The translations under genes were made by a program, and so were the position numbers. Positions 1 through 8,117 of a DNA stretch of 40,812 nt are shown piece after piece. The first letter of the stretch is position 1. The number at the start of each line of letters is the position of its first letter. Below the pieces are notes generated by a model, which saw only the letters and a program-made list of their open reading frames with translations, ran no database searches and was not told the DNA's origin. This DNA is from an uncultured Bacteroidia bacterium (GTDB lineage: Bacteria > Bacteroidota > Bacteroidia > Bacteroidales > UBA932), in NCBI GenBank assembly GCA_902772985.1, contig CACYCP010000045.1, positions 1 to 40,812 of the forward strand, in the 5' to 3' direction.

Positions 1-86
<86 letters not shown>

Positions 87-92
87 TTTTTG

Positions 93-127
93 AGCGCCCA
101 GTAGGTCATTGACCCACTGGGCGCTTT
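93..127 (+). terminator. Intrinsic terminator of the rRNA operon
   Basis: A 10-bp perfect stem (AGCGCCCAGT at 93-102 with ACTGGGCGCT at 116-125) is extended by GGTC/GACC across one mismatch and followed by a short T-run. A further T6 lies between the 5S end and the hairpin. It separates the rRNA operon from the convergent helicase gene, whose stop codon begins at 132. Confidence 0.85.
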
Positions 128-131
128 CGTA

Positions 132-1547
132 TTATTTAAAAAGGGAATCTTTGAAATTGACCAGGAAGACTTTTTCTACCGCACGTGTAATTGCGGTGTA
201 AAGCCATTTGATGTCTTCTTCCAGGAGAGGCTCCTCCCCCCAGAAGGGATTATCTATAAAAACGCATTTCCACTGTCCCCCCTGGGCCTTATGGGCGGTA
301 ATGGCATGTGCATATTTTATCTGCAAGGCGTTGAAATAAGGATCTTCCCGAACTGCATCGTACCTTTTCTTTTTGGACCTGATATGGGAATAATCGGCCG
401 AAACGCCCTCGTACAAGGCCTGTGACTGCTCGTATGGGAGGGAGGGGGAATCGGAGTACAGGGTGTCAATGAGAACTTTCATTTCCACCTCCTGCTCTCC
501 ATAATCGGGGAAGGAAATGCAAGCATCGGCAAAATGAAGGCCGTAGCGCTCCTCGAAATGTTTTATCCACACAAGATTGCCGATATCCCCGTTTGCGATG
601 TAGTCGGCTCCTTCCAACTCGTCGGTATAGTGATTTTTCACTATCATCAACTTTTCCCCGCGGACCAGGCTCTCATCCCTGAAAAGCACCTGGGCGCGGA
701 TGCCTGCATTGTATCTTCCAGCGCGTTTATTCGAGCGGCAAAGCACCATGACTTCCTCCTCTCCATATTGGGAATAGGCCTCAGAAAGGGCCTCCAGCAG
801 TTCTCCACCGCCGATTCTCTCGATATCGGTATAGGCTTTGACCTTCATGATGGGCCCTTCCACTGCCTCGCTGGGAAGAAGGGAACGCAGCATGGTGGCG
901 TTACTCAGGATCCCGGACTGGGCGGCCTGGCGCACCACGGTTGTGAGGCTTTCGTAGCAGACCCCTCCAAAAGAGTCCATGAATTCCGGCGAAAGGGCGG
1001 GAGATGCGTCCAGGCCCACCGGAGGCAGCTGAGCGCCATCTCCAATCATAAGCAGGCGGCAGTCAACGCCCGAGCGCACGAAGCTAATAAGGTCTTCCAG
1101 AAGGTTGCCCGAGCCGAAATTTCCAGCTCCACCGGCCTGCTCGATTCCAATAAGGGACACCTCATCTACGATGAAAAGAGTTCCGCGGGCTTTGTTCGGG
1201 GAGAGCGTAAACGTTCCGAAACCGTCGTCACCGTGGGATTTTTGCCTGTAAATGTGTTTGTGTATCGTCGCGGCTGGATGTCCGGCGTAAAGTGAGAGCA
1301 CTTTCGCGGCACGACCGGTAGGGGCCAGGAGGATGCAAGGAATCTCCAACTCGTCCATTGTGGCAACCACAGCCGCCACTGCCGATGTTTTCCCGGTTCC
1401 GGCATAACCGTTAACTACCAGGATGTCGCCATCGTCCGAAGTGATAAAATTTGCAATGCTTTGGAAAAGCCTATCCTGGCAGGGGGTAAGAGAAAAGGGG
1501 AAATGCCTGGAAAAAGCATCCCGGAAAAACGATGTCCTGCCGACCAT
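132..1547 (-). CDS. RecD-like SF1 DNA helicase/ATPase
   Basis: A 471-residue AAA/superfamily 1 helicase of the RecD/Pif1-like type with a UvrD-like C-terminal part. From the chosen start: Walker A GYAGTGKT at about 47-54, Walker B FIVDE at 125-129, motif III GDGAQLPPVG at 169-178, and near the C-terminus the ATP-coupling segments TAHKAQGGQW and YTAITRA typical of helicase motifs V and VI. The frame stays open back to an ATG at 1604, but that extension lies inside trkH in another frame. The ATG at 1547 is one base after the trkH stop (TAG-C-ATG), so it is preferred. Family members unwind DNA during repair or recombination; the precise substrate is unknown. It ends convergent to the 5S terminator. 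Last gene of the three-gene minus-strand operon. Confidence 0.88.
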   Translation of the reverse strand: MVGRTSFFRDAFSRHFPFSLTPCQDRLFQSIANFITSDDGDILVVNGYAGTGKTSAVAAVVATMDELEIPCILLAPTGRAAKVLSLYAGHPAATIHKHIYRQKSHGDDGFGTFTLSPNKARGTLFIVDEVSLIGIEQAGGAGNFGSGNLLEDLISFVRSGVDCRLLMIGDGAQLPPVGLDASPALSPEFMDSFGGVCYESLTTVVRQAAQSGILSNATMLRSLLPSEAVEGPIMKVKAYTDIERIGGGELLEALSEAYSQYGEEEVMVLCRSNKRAGRYNAGIRAQVLFRDESLVRGEKLMIVKNHYTDELEGADYIANGDIGNLVWIKHFEERYGLHFADACISFPDYGEQEVEMKVLIDTLYSDSPSLPYEQSQALYEGVSADYSHIRSKKKRYDAVREDPYFNALQIKYAHAITAHKAQGGQWKCVFIDNPFWGEEPLLEEDIKWLYTAITRAVEKVFLVNFKDSLFK

Positions 1548-1548
1548 G

Positions 1549-3000
1549 CTAGAATTTTCTATTGAAAATGCTGGCAATGACAGCCAGGATAGGGAAGATT
1601 TCAACTCGGCCCAGGAACATATTTGCGCTGAATATGAATTTCATGGCAGTGGATTCGGCATTGTAATTACCCATGGAGCCTATGCTTCCAAGCGACGGCC
1701 CAACGTTTCCTAGTGTGGCGATTGTGCCTGTAAGGGCGTGCCCGTTTGGATCGCCAAGAAGAAGGCAGAGAATGGTGGAAAGGGCTATCAGAAGGAAGAA
1801 AACGCAGATGTAAAGCACCTGGGGGTATATTTCCTTGCTGTGCAGAATCCGTTTTCCCATCCTGACCTCGAATATGGCCGATGGATACAAGGTCTTGAGA
1901 ATCTGCATGTGGATGGCCTTGAAGAGCACAATCATACGGTCGGCCTTTATACCGCCTGTAGTGGAACCAGCACAGCCGCAGATTATGCTCACAAGAACCA
2001 GCATAAAGCAGGGCAGTACAGGCCAGGCTGCATTGTCGCTGATGGCAAAGCCGGTTGTGGAAGCATAGCTGACCACGTGGAAAGTTCCGTTCAAAAAAGC
2101 GCTGCCCCAGCTGCTGTCCACGCCCTGAATTTTCAGGGAGAGCGAGGTGACAATGGATAAAACAACCAGGGACAGCGTATAGAAGCGCAGGACTGGGTTC
2201 CTCAATGGACGAAGAGTATGGCGTACAAGAACCACGAAAATGAGGCCGAAGTGTATGGACGCCAAATACATAAGTACTATTGTAATGATGGAGATGGCCG
2301 TGGAGTCGAAACTTGCGATGGAAAGGTTCCTGGTAGAAAAGCCTCCGGCGGCGCACACGCTGAAGGCATGGCAGATGGCGTCGAAGGCCGACATTCCGGC
2401 GATGTAATACGATATGAAAGCAACGGCGCAGAGTCCAAGGTAAACCCAGGCGAAAATGAATACGGTTTTATTGGCGCGGCTGCGGTAATCGTCCTTGGAA
2501 AGGGAGTTGAGCTCCATGTTTGTAAGACGGAGTCGCACCGGTGAAGAGTTGGGGATAATCAGCAGGAGGAAGACCACGACTCCAAGGCCTCCGATAAAGT
2601 GTGTGGATGACCTCCAGAATACCAGGCTTCTTGGCAGCGCTTCAATATCTTCCAGTATGGTTGCGCCTGTAGTTGTGAAACCGGAAACGCTTTCAAACCA
2701 GGCATTTATAACCGAGAAAGGACCACCCCAAAGGGCATATGGGAGGCCGCCGAAAACAAAGGAAAGCAGCCAGGAAAGGACAATGATCATAAATCCGTCC
2801 TTCAGGGTAATCTGCGATGCGCGGCGAACGAAAATGAAGGGGAAGATTCCCACCATGAGGGTTATGGTAAAGCTGATCAGGAGCGGACCCATGGCGCTGT
2901 CCCTGCCATCGATAATGGATACAATGACAGAGAGGAGCATAAACAAGGCGCTCACAAGCAGCGCTACGCCCACATTCCTGGATATGACCTTCAGGTTCAT
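1549..3000 (-). CDS. trkH: TrkH-type potassium uptake channel subunit
   Basis: A 483-residue inner-membrane K+ translocating subunit of the Trk/Ktr superfamily. Four pore-loop repeats can be recognised: FTTTGAT near residue 108, AAGGFST near 217, STTGFA near 314 and GNVGPS near 431, each with the selectivity-filter glycine, separated by hydrophobic pairs. TrkH normally needs the cytosolic NAD-binding regulator TrkA; none is in the window. Its ATG overlaps the TGA of the upstream membrane protein (ATGA at 2997-3000), so the two are probably translationally coupled. The fold and family are clear; whether it is strictly K+ or K+/Na+ selective cannot be read from sequence. Confidence 0.94.
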   Translation of the reverse strand: MNLKVISRNVGVALLVSALFMLLSVIVSIIDGRDSAMGPLLISFTITLMVGIFPFIFVRRASQITLKDGFMIIVLSWLLSFVFGGLPYALWGGPFSVINAWFESVSGFTTTGATILEDIEALPRSLVFWRSSTHFIGGLGVVVFLLLIIPNSSPVRLRLTNMELNSLSKDDYRSRANKTVFIFAWVYLGLCAVAFISYYIAGMSAFDAICHAFSVCAAGGFSTRNLSIASFDSTAISIITIVLMYLASIHFGLIFVVLVRHTLRPLRNPVLRFYTLSLVVLSIVTSLSLKIQGVDSSWGSAFLNGTFHVVSYASTTGFAISDNAAWPVLPCFMLVLVSIICGCAGSTTGGIKADRMIVLFKAIHMQILKTLYPSAIFEVRMGKRILHSKEIYPQVLYICVFFLLIALSTILCLLLGDPNGHALTGTIATLGNVGPSLGSIGSMGNYNAESTAMKFIFSANMFLGRVEIFPILAVIASIFNRKF

Positions 3001-3827
3001 GCTTCGCTTTTTTCCTTAAGGTCGGTAATCCTTTTCCGGAGTTGCCGATTCTCTTCCGTAAGTTCCTTTATTTCGTTGTTCAGGTCCCAGAGCTGGTCGT
3101 TGCCGTCGAATTCGTAATTGTAACGATGCCTGAATTCCAGGTAGTTACGTAGGGAGGCAAGCATCCCATAGAGGGGCTTTACATAGAAGACCAGTATGAA
3201 GAACATGAGGAGGAATACGAGCAGTATTCCTACCAGTATTGACGTTGCGCTGGGGATGACGCTACGGTAAACTCCGCTTTCAAAGCGGGCCGAATTCTCC
3301 TGCAGCTGGGCATACTCGTCTTCTCCAAGGCGGTCCAGATAGCTCCTGAGCCTGCCGAAAATGGGCTGGAGACGGGTAAGATACCAGTCCCTGGAGTCGA
3401 TGAAATTCGATTCCAGGACACTTTCCAGCTCCAAAGAAGCCAGCATGTATGCGGAGTAGGCATATACCACGGAGTCGGCCAAGGGAAGGTCTGTGGCGGC
3501 GCCAAGCGAAGACTTCAGCGAATTGCAGCGCTCCATGAAAGCCTCCCTGTCGAAGTTAGGGCGCGTATTCAGTTTGTCGTCACCTATTACAGTGAGAATC
3601 TGGAGGTTATAGTCGTCCACGGCATCTACCATCTGCTGGGTGACGTGGATGTTGTTGACATTTCCGGCAATGAGGTTGGAGACGTAGTTGGACATCCGCC
3701 TGAATTCCACGAACGAGATCAGGCTGGACATAAGGAGGACAATGACTATTGCACTGAGTGACAGCGTCATCTTCATCCTTAGCGAGAGGCGGAATGCCTT
3801 CAGCCAGTTCTTGATTTTTGCAAACAT
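2997..3827 (-). CDS. Two-TM sensor-like membrane protein with HAMP-like/coiled-coil tail
   Basis: Family not recognised by name; 276 residues. It has a basic N-terminus, TM1 at about 22-40, a helical extracytoplasmic region of roughly 150 residues, TM2 at about 193-216, then a HAMP-like stretch starting at VKPLYG and a charged coiled coil (ELTEENRQLRKRI) to the end. This is the input half of a chemoreceptor or histidine kinase without an output domain. It is the first gene of an operon with trkH (ATGA overlap), so a role in sensing or modulating K+ uptake is a guess from context only. A -7 box lies 7 bases upstream of the start. Confidence 0.82.
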   Translation of the reverse strand: MFAKIKNWLKAFRLSLRMKMTLSLSAIVIVLLMSSLISFVEFRRMSNYVSNLIAGNVNNIHVTQQMVDAVDDYNLQILTVIGDDKLNTRPNFDREAFMERCNSLKSSLGAATDLPLADSVVYAYSAYMLASLELESVLESNFIDSRDWYLTRLQPIFGRLRSYLDRLGEDEYAQLQENSARFESGVYRSVIPSATSILVGILLVFLLMFFILVFYVKPLYGMLASLRNYLEFRHRYNYEFDGNDQLWDLNNEIKELTEENRQLRKRITDLKEKSEA

Positions 3828-3834
3828 ACAAGTG

Positions 3835-3842
3835 CAAATATA
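3835..3842 (-). promoter_or_regulatory. -7 box for the trkH operon
   Basis: TATATTTG on the minus strand fits the Bacteroidota TAnnTTTG box. It ends only 7 bases before the ATG at 3827, predicting a very short or absent leader. No clear -33 TTG. Confidence 0.6.
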
Positions 3843-3867
3843 CGCATTTTTTTCGCGTCTATAATAA

Positions 3868-3901
3868 AAATTGATATTTTGAAACTTTTTTCATAACTTT
3901 G
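3868..3901 (+). promoter_or_regulatory. Promoter of the ROK/aminotransferase operon
   Basis: TTG at 3871-3873 and TAACTTTG at 3894-3901, spaced 20 bp, match the Bacteroidota -33/-7 pattern. The ATG follows 19 bases downstream. Confidence 0.7.
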
Positions 3902-3920
3902 GACTTTAAAATAAAAAATT

Positions 3921-5123
3921 ATGAGAGAGACCTTCCTTGACAGAAAAGATAATAAGAACTCGCGCCTCAAAAAGACAATTCTATATTTATGCATTGAGCA
4001 CGGGGAGCAAAGTATAGCTGCCCTGAGCGAGGCAATTGGCGCTTCAGTTCCAACAGCCACCAAACTTATCTGGGAGTTGATGGACGAGGGTTTTATGGTT
4101 GACCTTGGAAAATCCGGGACATCCGGAGGAAGGCGTCCCTCGGTTTTCGGCCTTAATCCTTACGCGGGATATTTCATTGGAGTGGATATCCGGAATACCC
4201 ACATGAGTCTCGCTCTCACCGATTTCAAGGGCGGCTTGGTATCGTTCACGGACGACATTCCTTTCGAGATGGAGGCCAGCGAGGAGGCTGTACACCGCAT
4301 TTCTTCCGTTATCCGTGAGTATATTGCCAAAGAAAATGTGGACTGGAACAAAATAATGGGCCTTGGAATCAGCGTTCCGGGCCGTGTGAACCCGCTCACA
4401 GGATACAGCAACAGCTATTCATTCGACGACAAGCGTTCCATCGGCAAGATATTGCACGAAGACCTGGATATACTTGTGGCGGTGGAAAATGACTCACGCG
4501 CAATGACTTACGGAGAATACATAGGCGACGGGCTCAAGGAGAAGAACATGCTTTTCGTAAACGTGAGCTGGGGTCTTGGAATGGGTATGATCCTTGCCGG
4601 GCACCTTTATTACGGGACCTCGGGCTATAGCGGGGAATTCGGACATTTCCCCCTTCTGGGCAACGGTCAGATTTGCCGGTGCGGCAAGGAGGGCTGCCTG
4701 GAAACCGGCGCTTCGGGCTCGGCTATGGTAAGGATGATAGGGGAGCAACTTAGGGCCGGAAGGGCCTCGTCCCTGGCTGTAAAGTACAATACCGACGGAA
4801 AGGTGAACCTGAACGATATCTTTGCCGCCATAAAGAGCGAGGATCCGCTTGCCATCGAGATTGTGGAAAAACTTGGAACCAACCTGGGCAAGGGGCTGGC
4901 TGGCCTTATCAATATCTTCAATCCGGAGTTGGTGGTTCTGGGAGGGAAGGTTGCCGTGGCGGCAGGGGACTATCTGATGCTTCCCGTGCGCACGGCCATC
5001 AAACGCCATGTTCTGAATATCGCCAACCGTGATACTTCCATTAAACTAACCCAGCTTCGCCAGAAGGCCGCTCCTTTCGGGGCCTCCCTACTGGTGAGAA
5101 GCAGAATGCTCGGAATTCTGTAA
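3921..5123 (+). CDS. ROK family transcriptional regulator/sugar kinase-like protein
   Basis: A 400-residue ROK protein with an N-terminal helix-turn-helix (about residues 10-70: ALSEAIGASVPTATKLIWEL), as in NagC/Mlc/XylR, followed by the actin-like sugar kinase fold. Diagnostic motifs are LGISVPGRV, the glycine-rich WGLGMGM, and the zinc site formed by GHFPL plus CRCGKEGCLE. Length is typical for DNA-binding ROK members (380-410), against about 300 for plain ROK kinases. It probably senses a sugar or amino sugar and represses genes elsewhere, since no sugar operon adjoins it. The aminotransferase starts 2 bases after its stop, so they form one transcript. Confidence 0.9.
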   Translation: MRETFLDRKDNKNSRLKKTILYLCIEHGEQSIAALSEAIGASVPTATKLIWELMDEGFMVDLGKSGTSGGRRPSVFGLNPYAGYFIGVDIRNTHMSLALTDFKGGLVSFTDDIPFEMEASEEAVHRISSVIREYIAKENVDWNKIMGLGISVPGRVNPLTGYSNSYSFDDKRSIGKILHEDLDILVAVENDSRAMTYGEYIGDGLKEKNMLFVNVSWGLGMGMILAGHLYYGTSGYSGEFGHFPLLGNGQICRCGKEGCLETGASGSAMVRMIGEQLRAGRASSLAVKYNTDGKVNLNDIFAAIKSEDPLAIEIVEKLGTNLGKGLAGLINIFNPELVVLGGKVAVAAGDYLMLPVRTAIKRHVLNIANRDTSIKLTQLRQKAAPFGASLLVRSRMLGIL

Positions 5124-5125
5124 CT

Positions 5126-6322
5126 ATGCCAATTATATCGCAGCGCGGCCTTGAGATGCCGTCTTCGCCAATCCGGAAACTTGCGCCTCTTGCCGATGCC
5201 GCAAAGCGCGAGGACGTAAAAGTATATCACCTTAACATCGGCCAGCCAGATCTTCCCACTCCGCAGAAGGCTCTGGACGAACTTAAGAAAATTGACAGGA
5301 AAACCCTGGAATACAGCCCTTCGGAGGGATTCCTTAGTCTGAGGCAGAAACTCACCGGCTATTACCGGAGCTTCGGCATAGAGGTTACCAGCGATGAGAT
5401 TATCGTAACTACGGGAGGCTCGGAGGCGATACTCCTCTGCTTTCTTGCCTGCATGAATCCGGGCGATGAGATGCTCGCCGTAGAACCCGGCTATGCAAAT
5501 TATATTTCTTTCGCAATAACGGCGGGAATCAAGGTGAAGGCTATAACTTCCACCATAGAAAACGGCTTTGCACTGCCGCCAATCGAAGATTTTGAGGCCG
5601 CAATCACTCCAAGGACAAGGGCAATCCTCCTTTGCAATCCTTCCAATCCCACCGGTTATGTCTATTCCCCGGAGGAACTTCAGAAAATAAAGGAACTGGT
5701 ACAGAAATACGATCTTTTCCTTTTCTCGGACGAGGTTTACAGGGAGTTCGTCTATACCGACGTGCCATATGTGAGCGCAATGAGCCTTGGTATTCCGGAC
5801 AATGTAATCCTCATCGATTCGGTGAGCAAGCGCTATTCGGAATGCGGTATCAGGATTGGGATGATAGTGACGCATAACCGCCTGGTCCGGGATACCGTCA
5901 TGAAATACTGCCAGGCCAGGCTGAGCCCGCCCCTTCTTGGACAGATTGTTGCCGAAGCCTCAATCGAGGGTACCCAGGAGTATTCCGAGGCCTGTTATGC
6001 AGAATACAAGGCCAGGAGGGACTTCTTTATCGACGGCCTTAACAGGATACCTGGCGTTTATACCCCCATGCCCCAAGGCGCTTTCTACACAGTGGTTTCG
6101 CTGCCCGTGGCCGATGCCGAGGATTTCTGCCGATGGTGCCTTTCGGATTTCCGCCTGAATGGGGAAACCTTGATGATGGCTCCAGCCGCCGGATTCTACA
6201 GGAATCCGGATTTGGGGCGAAACCAGGTAAGGATGGCTTATGTACTTTGCATTGAGGACCTTGCTAAGGCACTGAAACTGCTGAAAGCTGCCCTGAAAGC
6301 CTATAACAAGCGTCAGGTGTAG
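5126..6322 (+). CDS. PLP-dependent class I/II aminotransferase
   Basis: A 398-residue fold-type I aminotransferase close to aspartate/aromatic aminotransferases. The PLP lysine is K235 in SVSKRYS; N174 in NPSNPTG, D202 and Y205 in SDEVY, and a C-terminal substrate arginine (QVRMAYV) complete the site. It transfers an amino group from an amino acid to a 2-oxo acid in the cytosol; substrate specificity cannot be decided. Cotranscribed with the ROK regulator. Its 3' end overlaps the convergent fabG-like gene by 10 bases. Confidence 0.92.
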   Translation: MPIISQRGLEMPSSPIRKLAPLADAAKREDVKVYHLNIGQPDLPTPQKALDELKKIDRKTLEYSPSEGFLSLRQKLTGYYRSFGIEVTSDEIIVTTGGSEAILLCFLACMNPGDEMLAVEPGYANYISFAITAGIKVKAITSTIENGFALPPIEDFEAAITPRTRAILLCNPSNPTGYVYSPEELQKIKELVQKYDLFLFSDEVYREFVYTDVPYVSAMSLGIPDNVILIDSVSKRYSECGIRIGMIVTHNRLVRDTVMKYCQARLSPPLLGQIVAEASIEGTQEYSEACYAEYKARRDFFIDGLNRIPGVYTPMPQGAFYTVVSLPVADAEDFCRWCLSDFRLNGETLMMAPAAGFYRNPDLGRNQVRMAYVLCIEDLAKALKLLKAALKAYNKRQV

Positions 6323-7032
6323 AGGCCTCCGTTTACTGAAACAACCTCTCCTGTTACATAAGAGGCTTCATCCGAAGCCAGGAATGCGACTACGGCTGCA
6401 ACTTCGTCGGGCTCTCCGAACCTTGCAGCCGGGATGTCTTTCTTAAGGCTGTCTTCATCCAGGCCTTCCACCATATCGGTGCGGATAAAACCGGGTGCAA
6501 CTGCATTCACGGTCACTTTTTTCCTTGCCACTTCCTGGGCCAGGGCCTTGGTGGCGGCAATCATTCCGCCCTTTGCGGCCGAGTAGTTGGTCTGTCCGGG
6601 AAGTCCTTTGATGCCGCTGAGGGAAGCCATATTGATTATCCTGCCCCATTTGTGAAGGAGCATGGGCTGAAGGACGGCCCGGGTAACGCTGTACCAGCCG
6701 TTCAGGTTGGTGTCGATGACCTTGTTCCACTCGTCACTTTCCAGCCAGATAAGGAGATTGTCCCTTCGGATTCCGGCATTGTTCACCAGTACTGCGATAT
6801 AGTCATCGGGATGAGCGGCCTGCCATGCGCCGATGCTTTCCTTTACCTGCTCGGGATTTCCTACGTCGAAACGCAAAAGTTCGCCGTTTCCTTCTATCAG
6901 GGACAGGGTTTCCTTTGCCGCAGCATCATTGGAAACGTAATTGATGAGAATCCGGTATCCCATTTTGTGCAGTCTTTGGCAAACTGCTCTTCCTATACCT
7001 CGGCTTCCGCCGGTTACAAGTGCATATTTCAT
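6313..7032 (-). CDS. fabG: 3-oxoacyl-ACP reductase (FabG-like SDR)
   Basis: A 239-residue classical short-chain dehydrogenase. NADPH-binding TGGSRGIG at 7-14, NNAG at about 84-87, catalytic N109, S137, Y150 and K154 with FabG spacing, and C-terminal VTGEVVSVNGG. Members reduce 3-oxoacyl-ACP to 3-hydroxyacyl-ACP. It lies last in a cassette with a ketosynthase and an FAD oxidoreductase, 26 bases after the latter, so it may serve a dedicated acyl or polyene pathway rather than housekeeping fatty acid synthesis. The name fabG reflects family, not proven role. Confidence 0.88.
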   Translation of the reverse strand: MKYALVTGGSRGIGRAVCQRLHKMGYRILINYVSNDAAAKETLSLIEGNGELLRFDVGNPEQVKESIGAWQAAHPDDYIAVLVNNAGIRRDNLLIWLESDEWNKVIDTNLNGWYSVTRAVLQPMLLHKWGRIINMASLSGIKGLPGQTNYSAAKGGMIAATKALAQEVARKKVTVNAVAPGFIRTDMVEGLDEDSLKKDIPAARFGEPDEVAAVVAFLASDEASYVTGEVVSVNGGLYT

Positions 7033-7058
7033 AATATTATAAAAATAAATAATCCACG

Positions 7059-8117
7059 TTACCCCTTTCCTAAATCCTTTCCCTCGGGGAAAGGACTTGC
7101 CATCGCCCTTTCAGGGCTCCATATTTTAATTGATTTACAAGTGTTTAAAGCACTCACGGAGGTTCCAAGAATGCCGTGCAGACCTATGCTCTGCCCGGTA
7201 AGGAAGAGCCAGGGGATGGGGGTCGCGGGAGCGATATAATCGGCCCTGCTGTGTTTCAGGATTCCGTAGGCACTGCCGCCGGAACTCTCCTGCCAGTATT
7301 TCAAGGCGTTTGCCCCAAGCGAGGGGAGTCTTTCCTGGGCTACGGATATCATCTCTTCAGGGGACGGGCCTTCGCCTTCGCGGAAAGACAGGAGGTCTAT
7401 GCTGCGGGCAAAGCCCTTTTCATCCTTTTCCCCGAAATGAATCATTACCTGCCGGCCGATAAAGATGCTGTGATTGACAAAAGGAACTGTTCCTTCCTTC
7501 AGGATTATATGTGTCGTGAGGATTTCAGGTCCGTCGCTCATCCTAAAGAGTCTCTTCAAGTATGCAGGCCTGACGTGGTCTTTCACAAGGGAAAAGCAGG
7601 TGCGTGGATGCAGGTCGGCTATCACTACGTCGGCTTTGAAGGAACTGCCGTCTTCGCAGCTGGCGGTCCCATCCTGGATTTCCACCACCTTTTTCCCGCA
7701 GCGTATGTCAAGGCCCTCCGAAAGGGCATCGACGAAGCATTTTCCGCCGCCGTCAAGGCGCCAGACGCTCTTTTCGTAGGGTTTCGCTACGTGCTGGATT
7801 TCCTCTTCCCAGAAGGAGTTCAGCCGAAGGAAAGGAAGGCTGGTGCGTATGAATTCGTCCGGCTCGCTTTGCTCCCAGGGAAGATTCATAAGGCCCAGGG
7901 GGCGGAAAATCTTTTCCAGGGGTTCGCCGCTGCCAAGGCCTCCCACGGAGTGGAAGCCCGTGTCGAAGCGTATGCCGTCGGCCATAAAGGAGCGAAGCGC
8001 CCCTCCAGGCTCTTCGGCTTGTTCAAGTATTGTGACCTTGAGACCTCTTTCCTGCAGGATTCTGCCGCAAAGAAGGCCTCCAAGGCCGGCGCCCACTATG
8101 AGGGCAGTTTTAGACAT
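7059..8117 (-). CDS. FAD-dependent oxidoreductase, phytoene desaturase/carotenoid isomerase-like
   Basis: A 352-residue flavoprotein with an N-terminal Rossmann motif VGAGLGGLLCG (8-18), the following ILEQ acidic end of beta-2, GGALRSF, and a C-terminal FAD contact LTGQSIGLHGILG. It resembles the NAD(P)/FAD-dependent oxidoreductases of carotenoid, flexirubin and aryl-polyene clusters but is shorter than phytoene desaturases (~490). The start overlaps the ketosynthase 3' end by 8 bases. The last ~20 residues (from about SPERAMASPFPEG) are encoded by palindromic DNA and look like an acquired tail rather than family sequence. Substrate unknown. Confidence 0.85.
   Translation of the reverse strand: MSKTALIVGAGLGGLLCGRILQERGLKVTILEQAEEPGGALRSFMADGIRFDTGFHSVGGLGSGEPLEKIFRPLGLMNLPWEQSEPDEFIRTSLPFLRLNSFWEEEIQHVAKPYEKSVWRLDGGGKCFVDALSEGLDIRCGKKVVEIQDGTASCEDGSSFKADVVIADLHPRTCFSLVKDHVRPAYLKRLFRMSDGPEILTTHIILKEGTVPFVNHSIFIGRQVMIHFGEKDEKGFARSIDLLSFREGEGPSPEEMISVAQERLPSLGANALKYWQESSGGSAYGILKHSRADYIAPATPIPWLFLTGQSIGLHGILGTSVSALNTCKSIKIWSPERAMASPFPEGKDLGKG
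7075..7117. repeat. Tandem palindromes at the 3' end of the oxidoreductase gene
   Basis: Two hairpins sit side by side: TCCTTTCCC (7075-7083) with GGGAAAGGA (7087-7095), and GCCCT (7105-7109) with AGGGC (7113-7117). No T-run follows on either strand, so they are not a standard intrinsic terminator. They lie inside the coding frame just before the stop. They look like a REP-type interspersed palindromic element, but only one copy is in this window. Confidence 0.55.

Noticed and set aside
4970-5875. Minus-strand open frame (301 codons) across the ROK/aminotransferase junction
   Set aside because: It overlaps two genes with strong family motifs and has no sensible domain or start context.
7075-7095. 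Hairpin considered as an intrinsic terminator of the oxidoreductase gene
   Set aside because: No T-run on either strand, it lies before the stop codon, and fabG follows 26 bases after the stop, probably in the same transcript.
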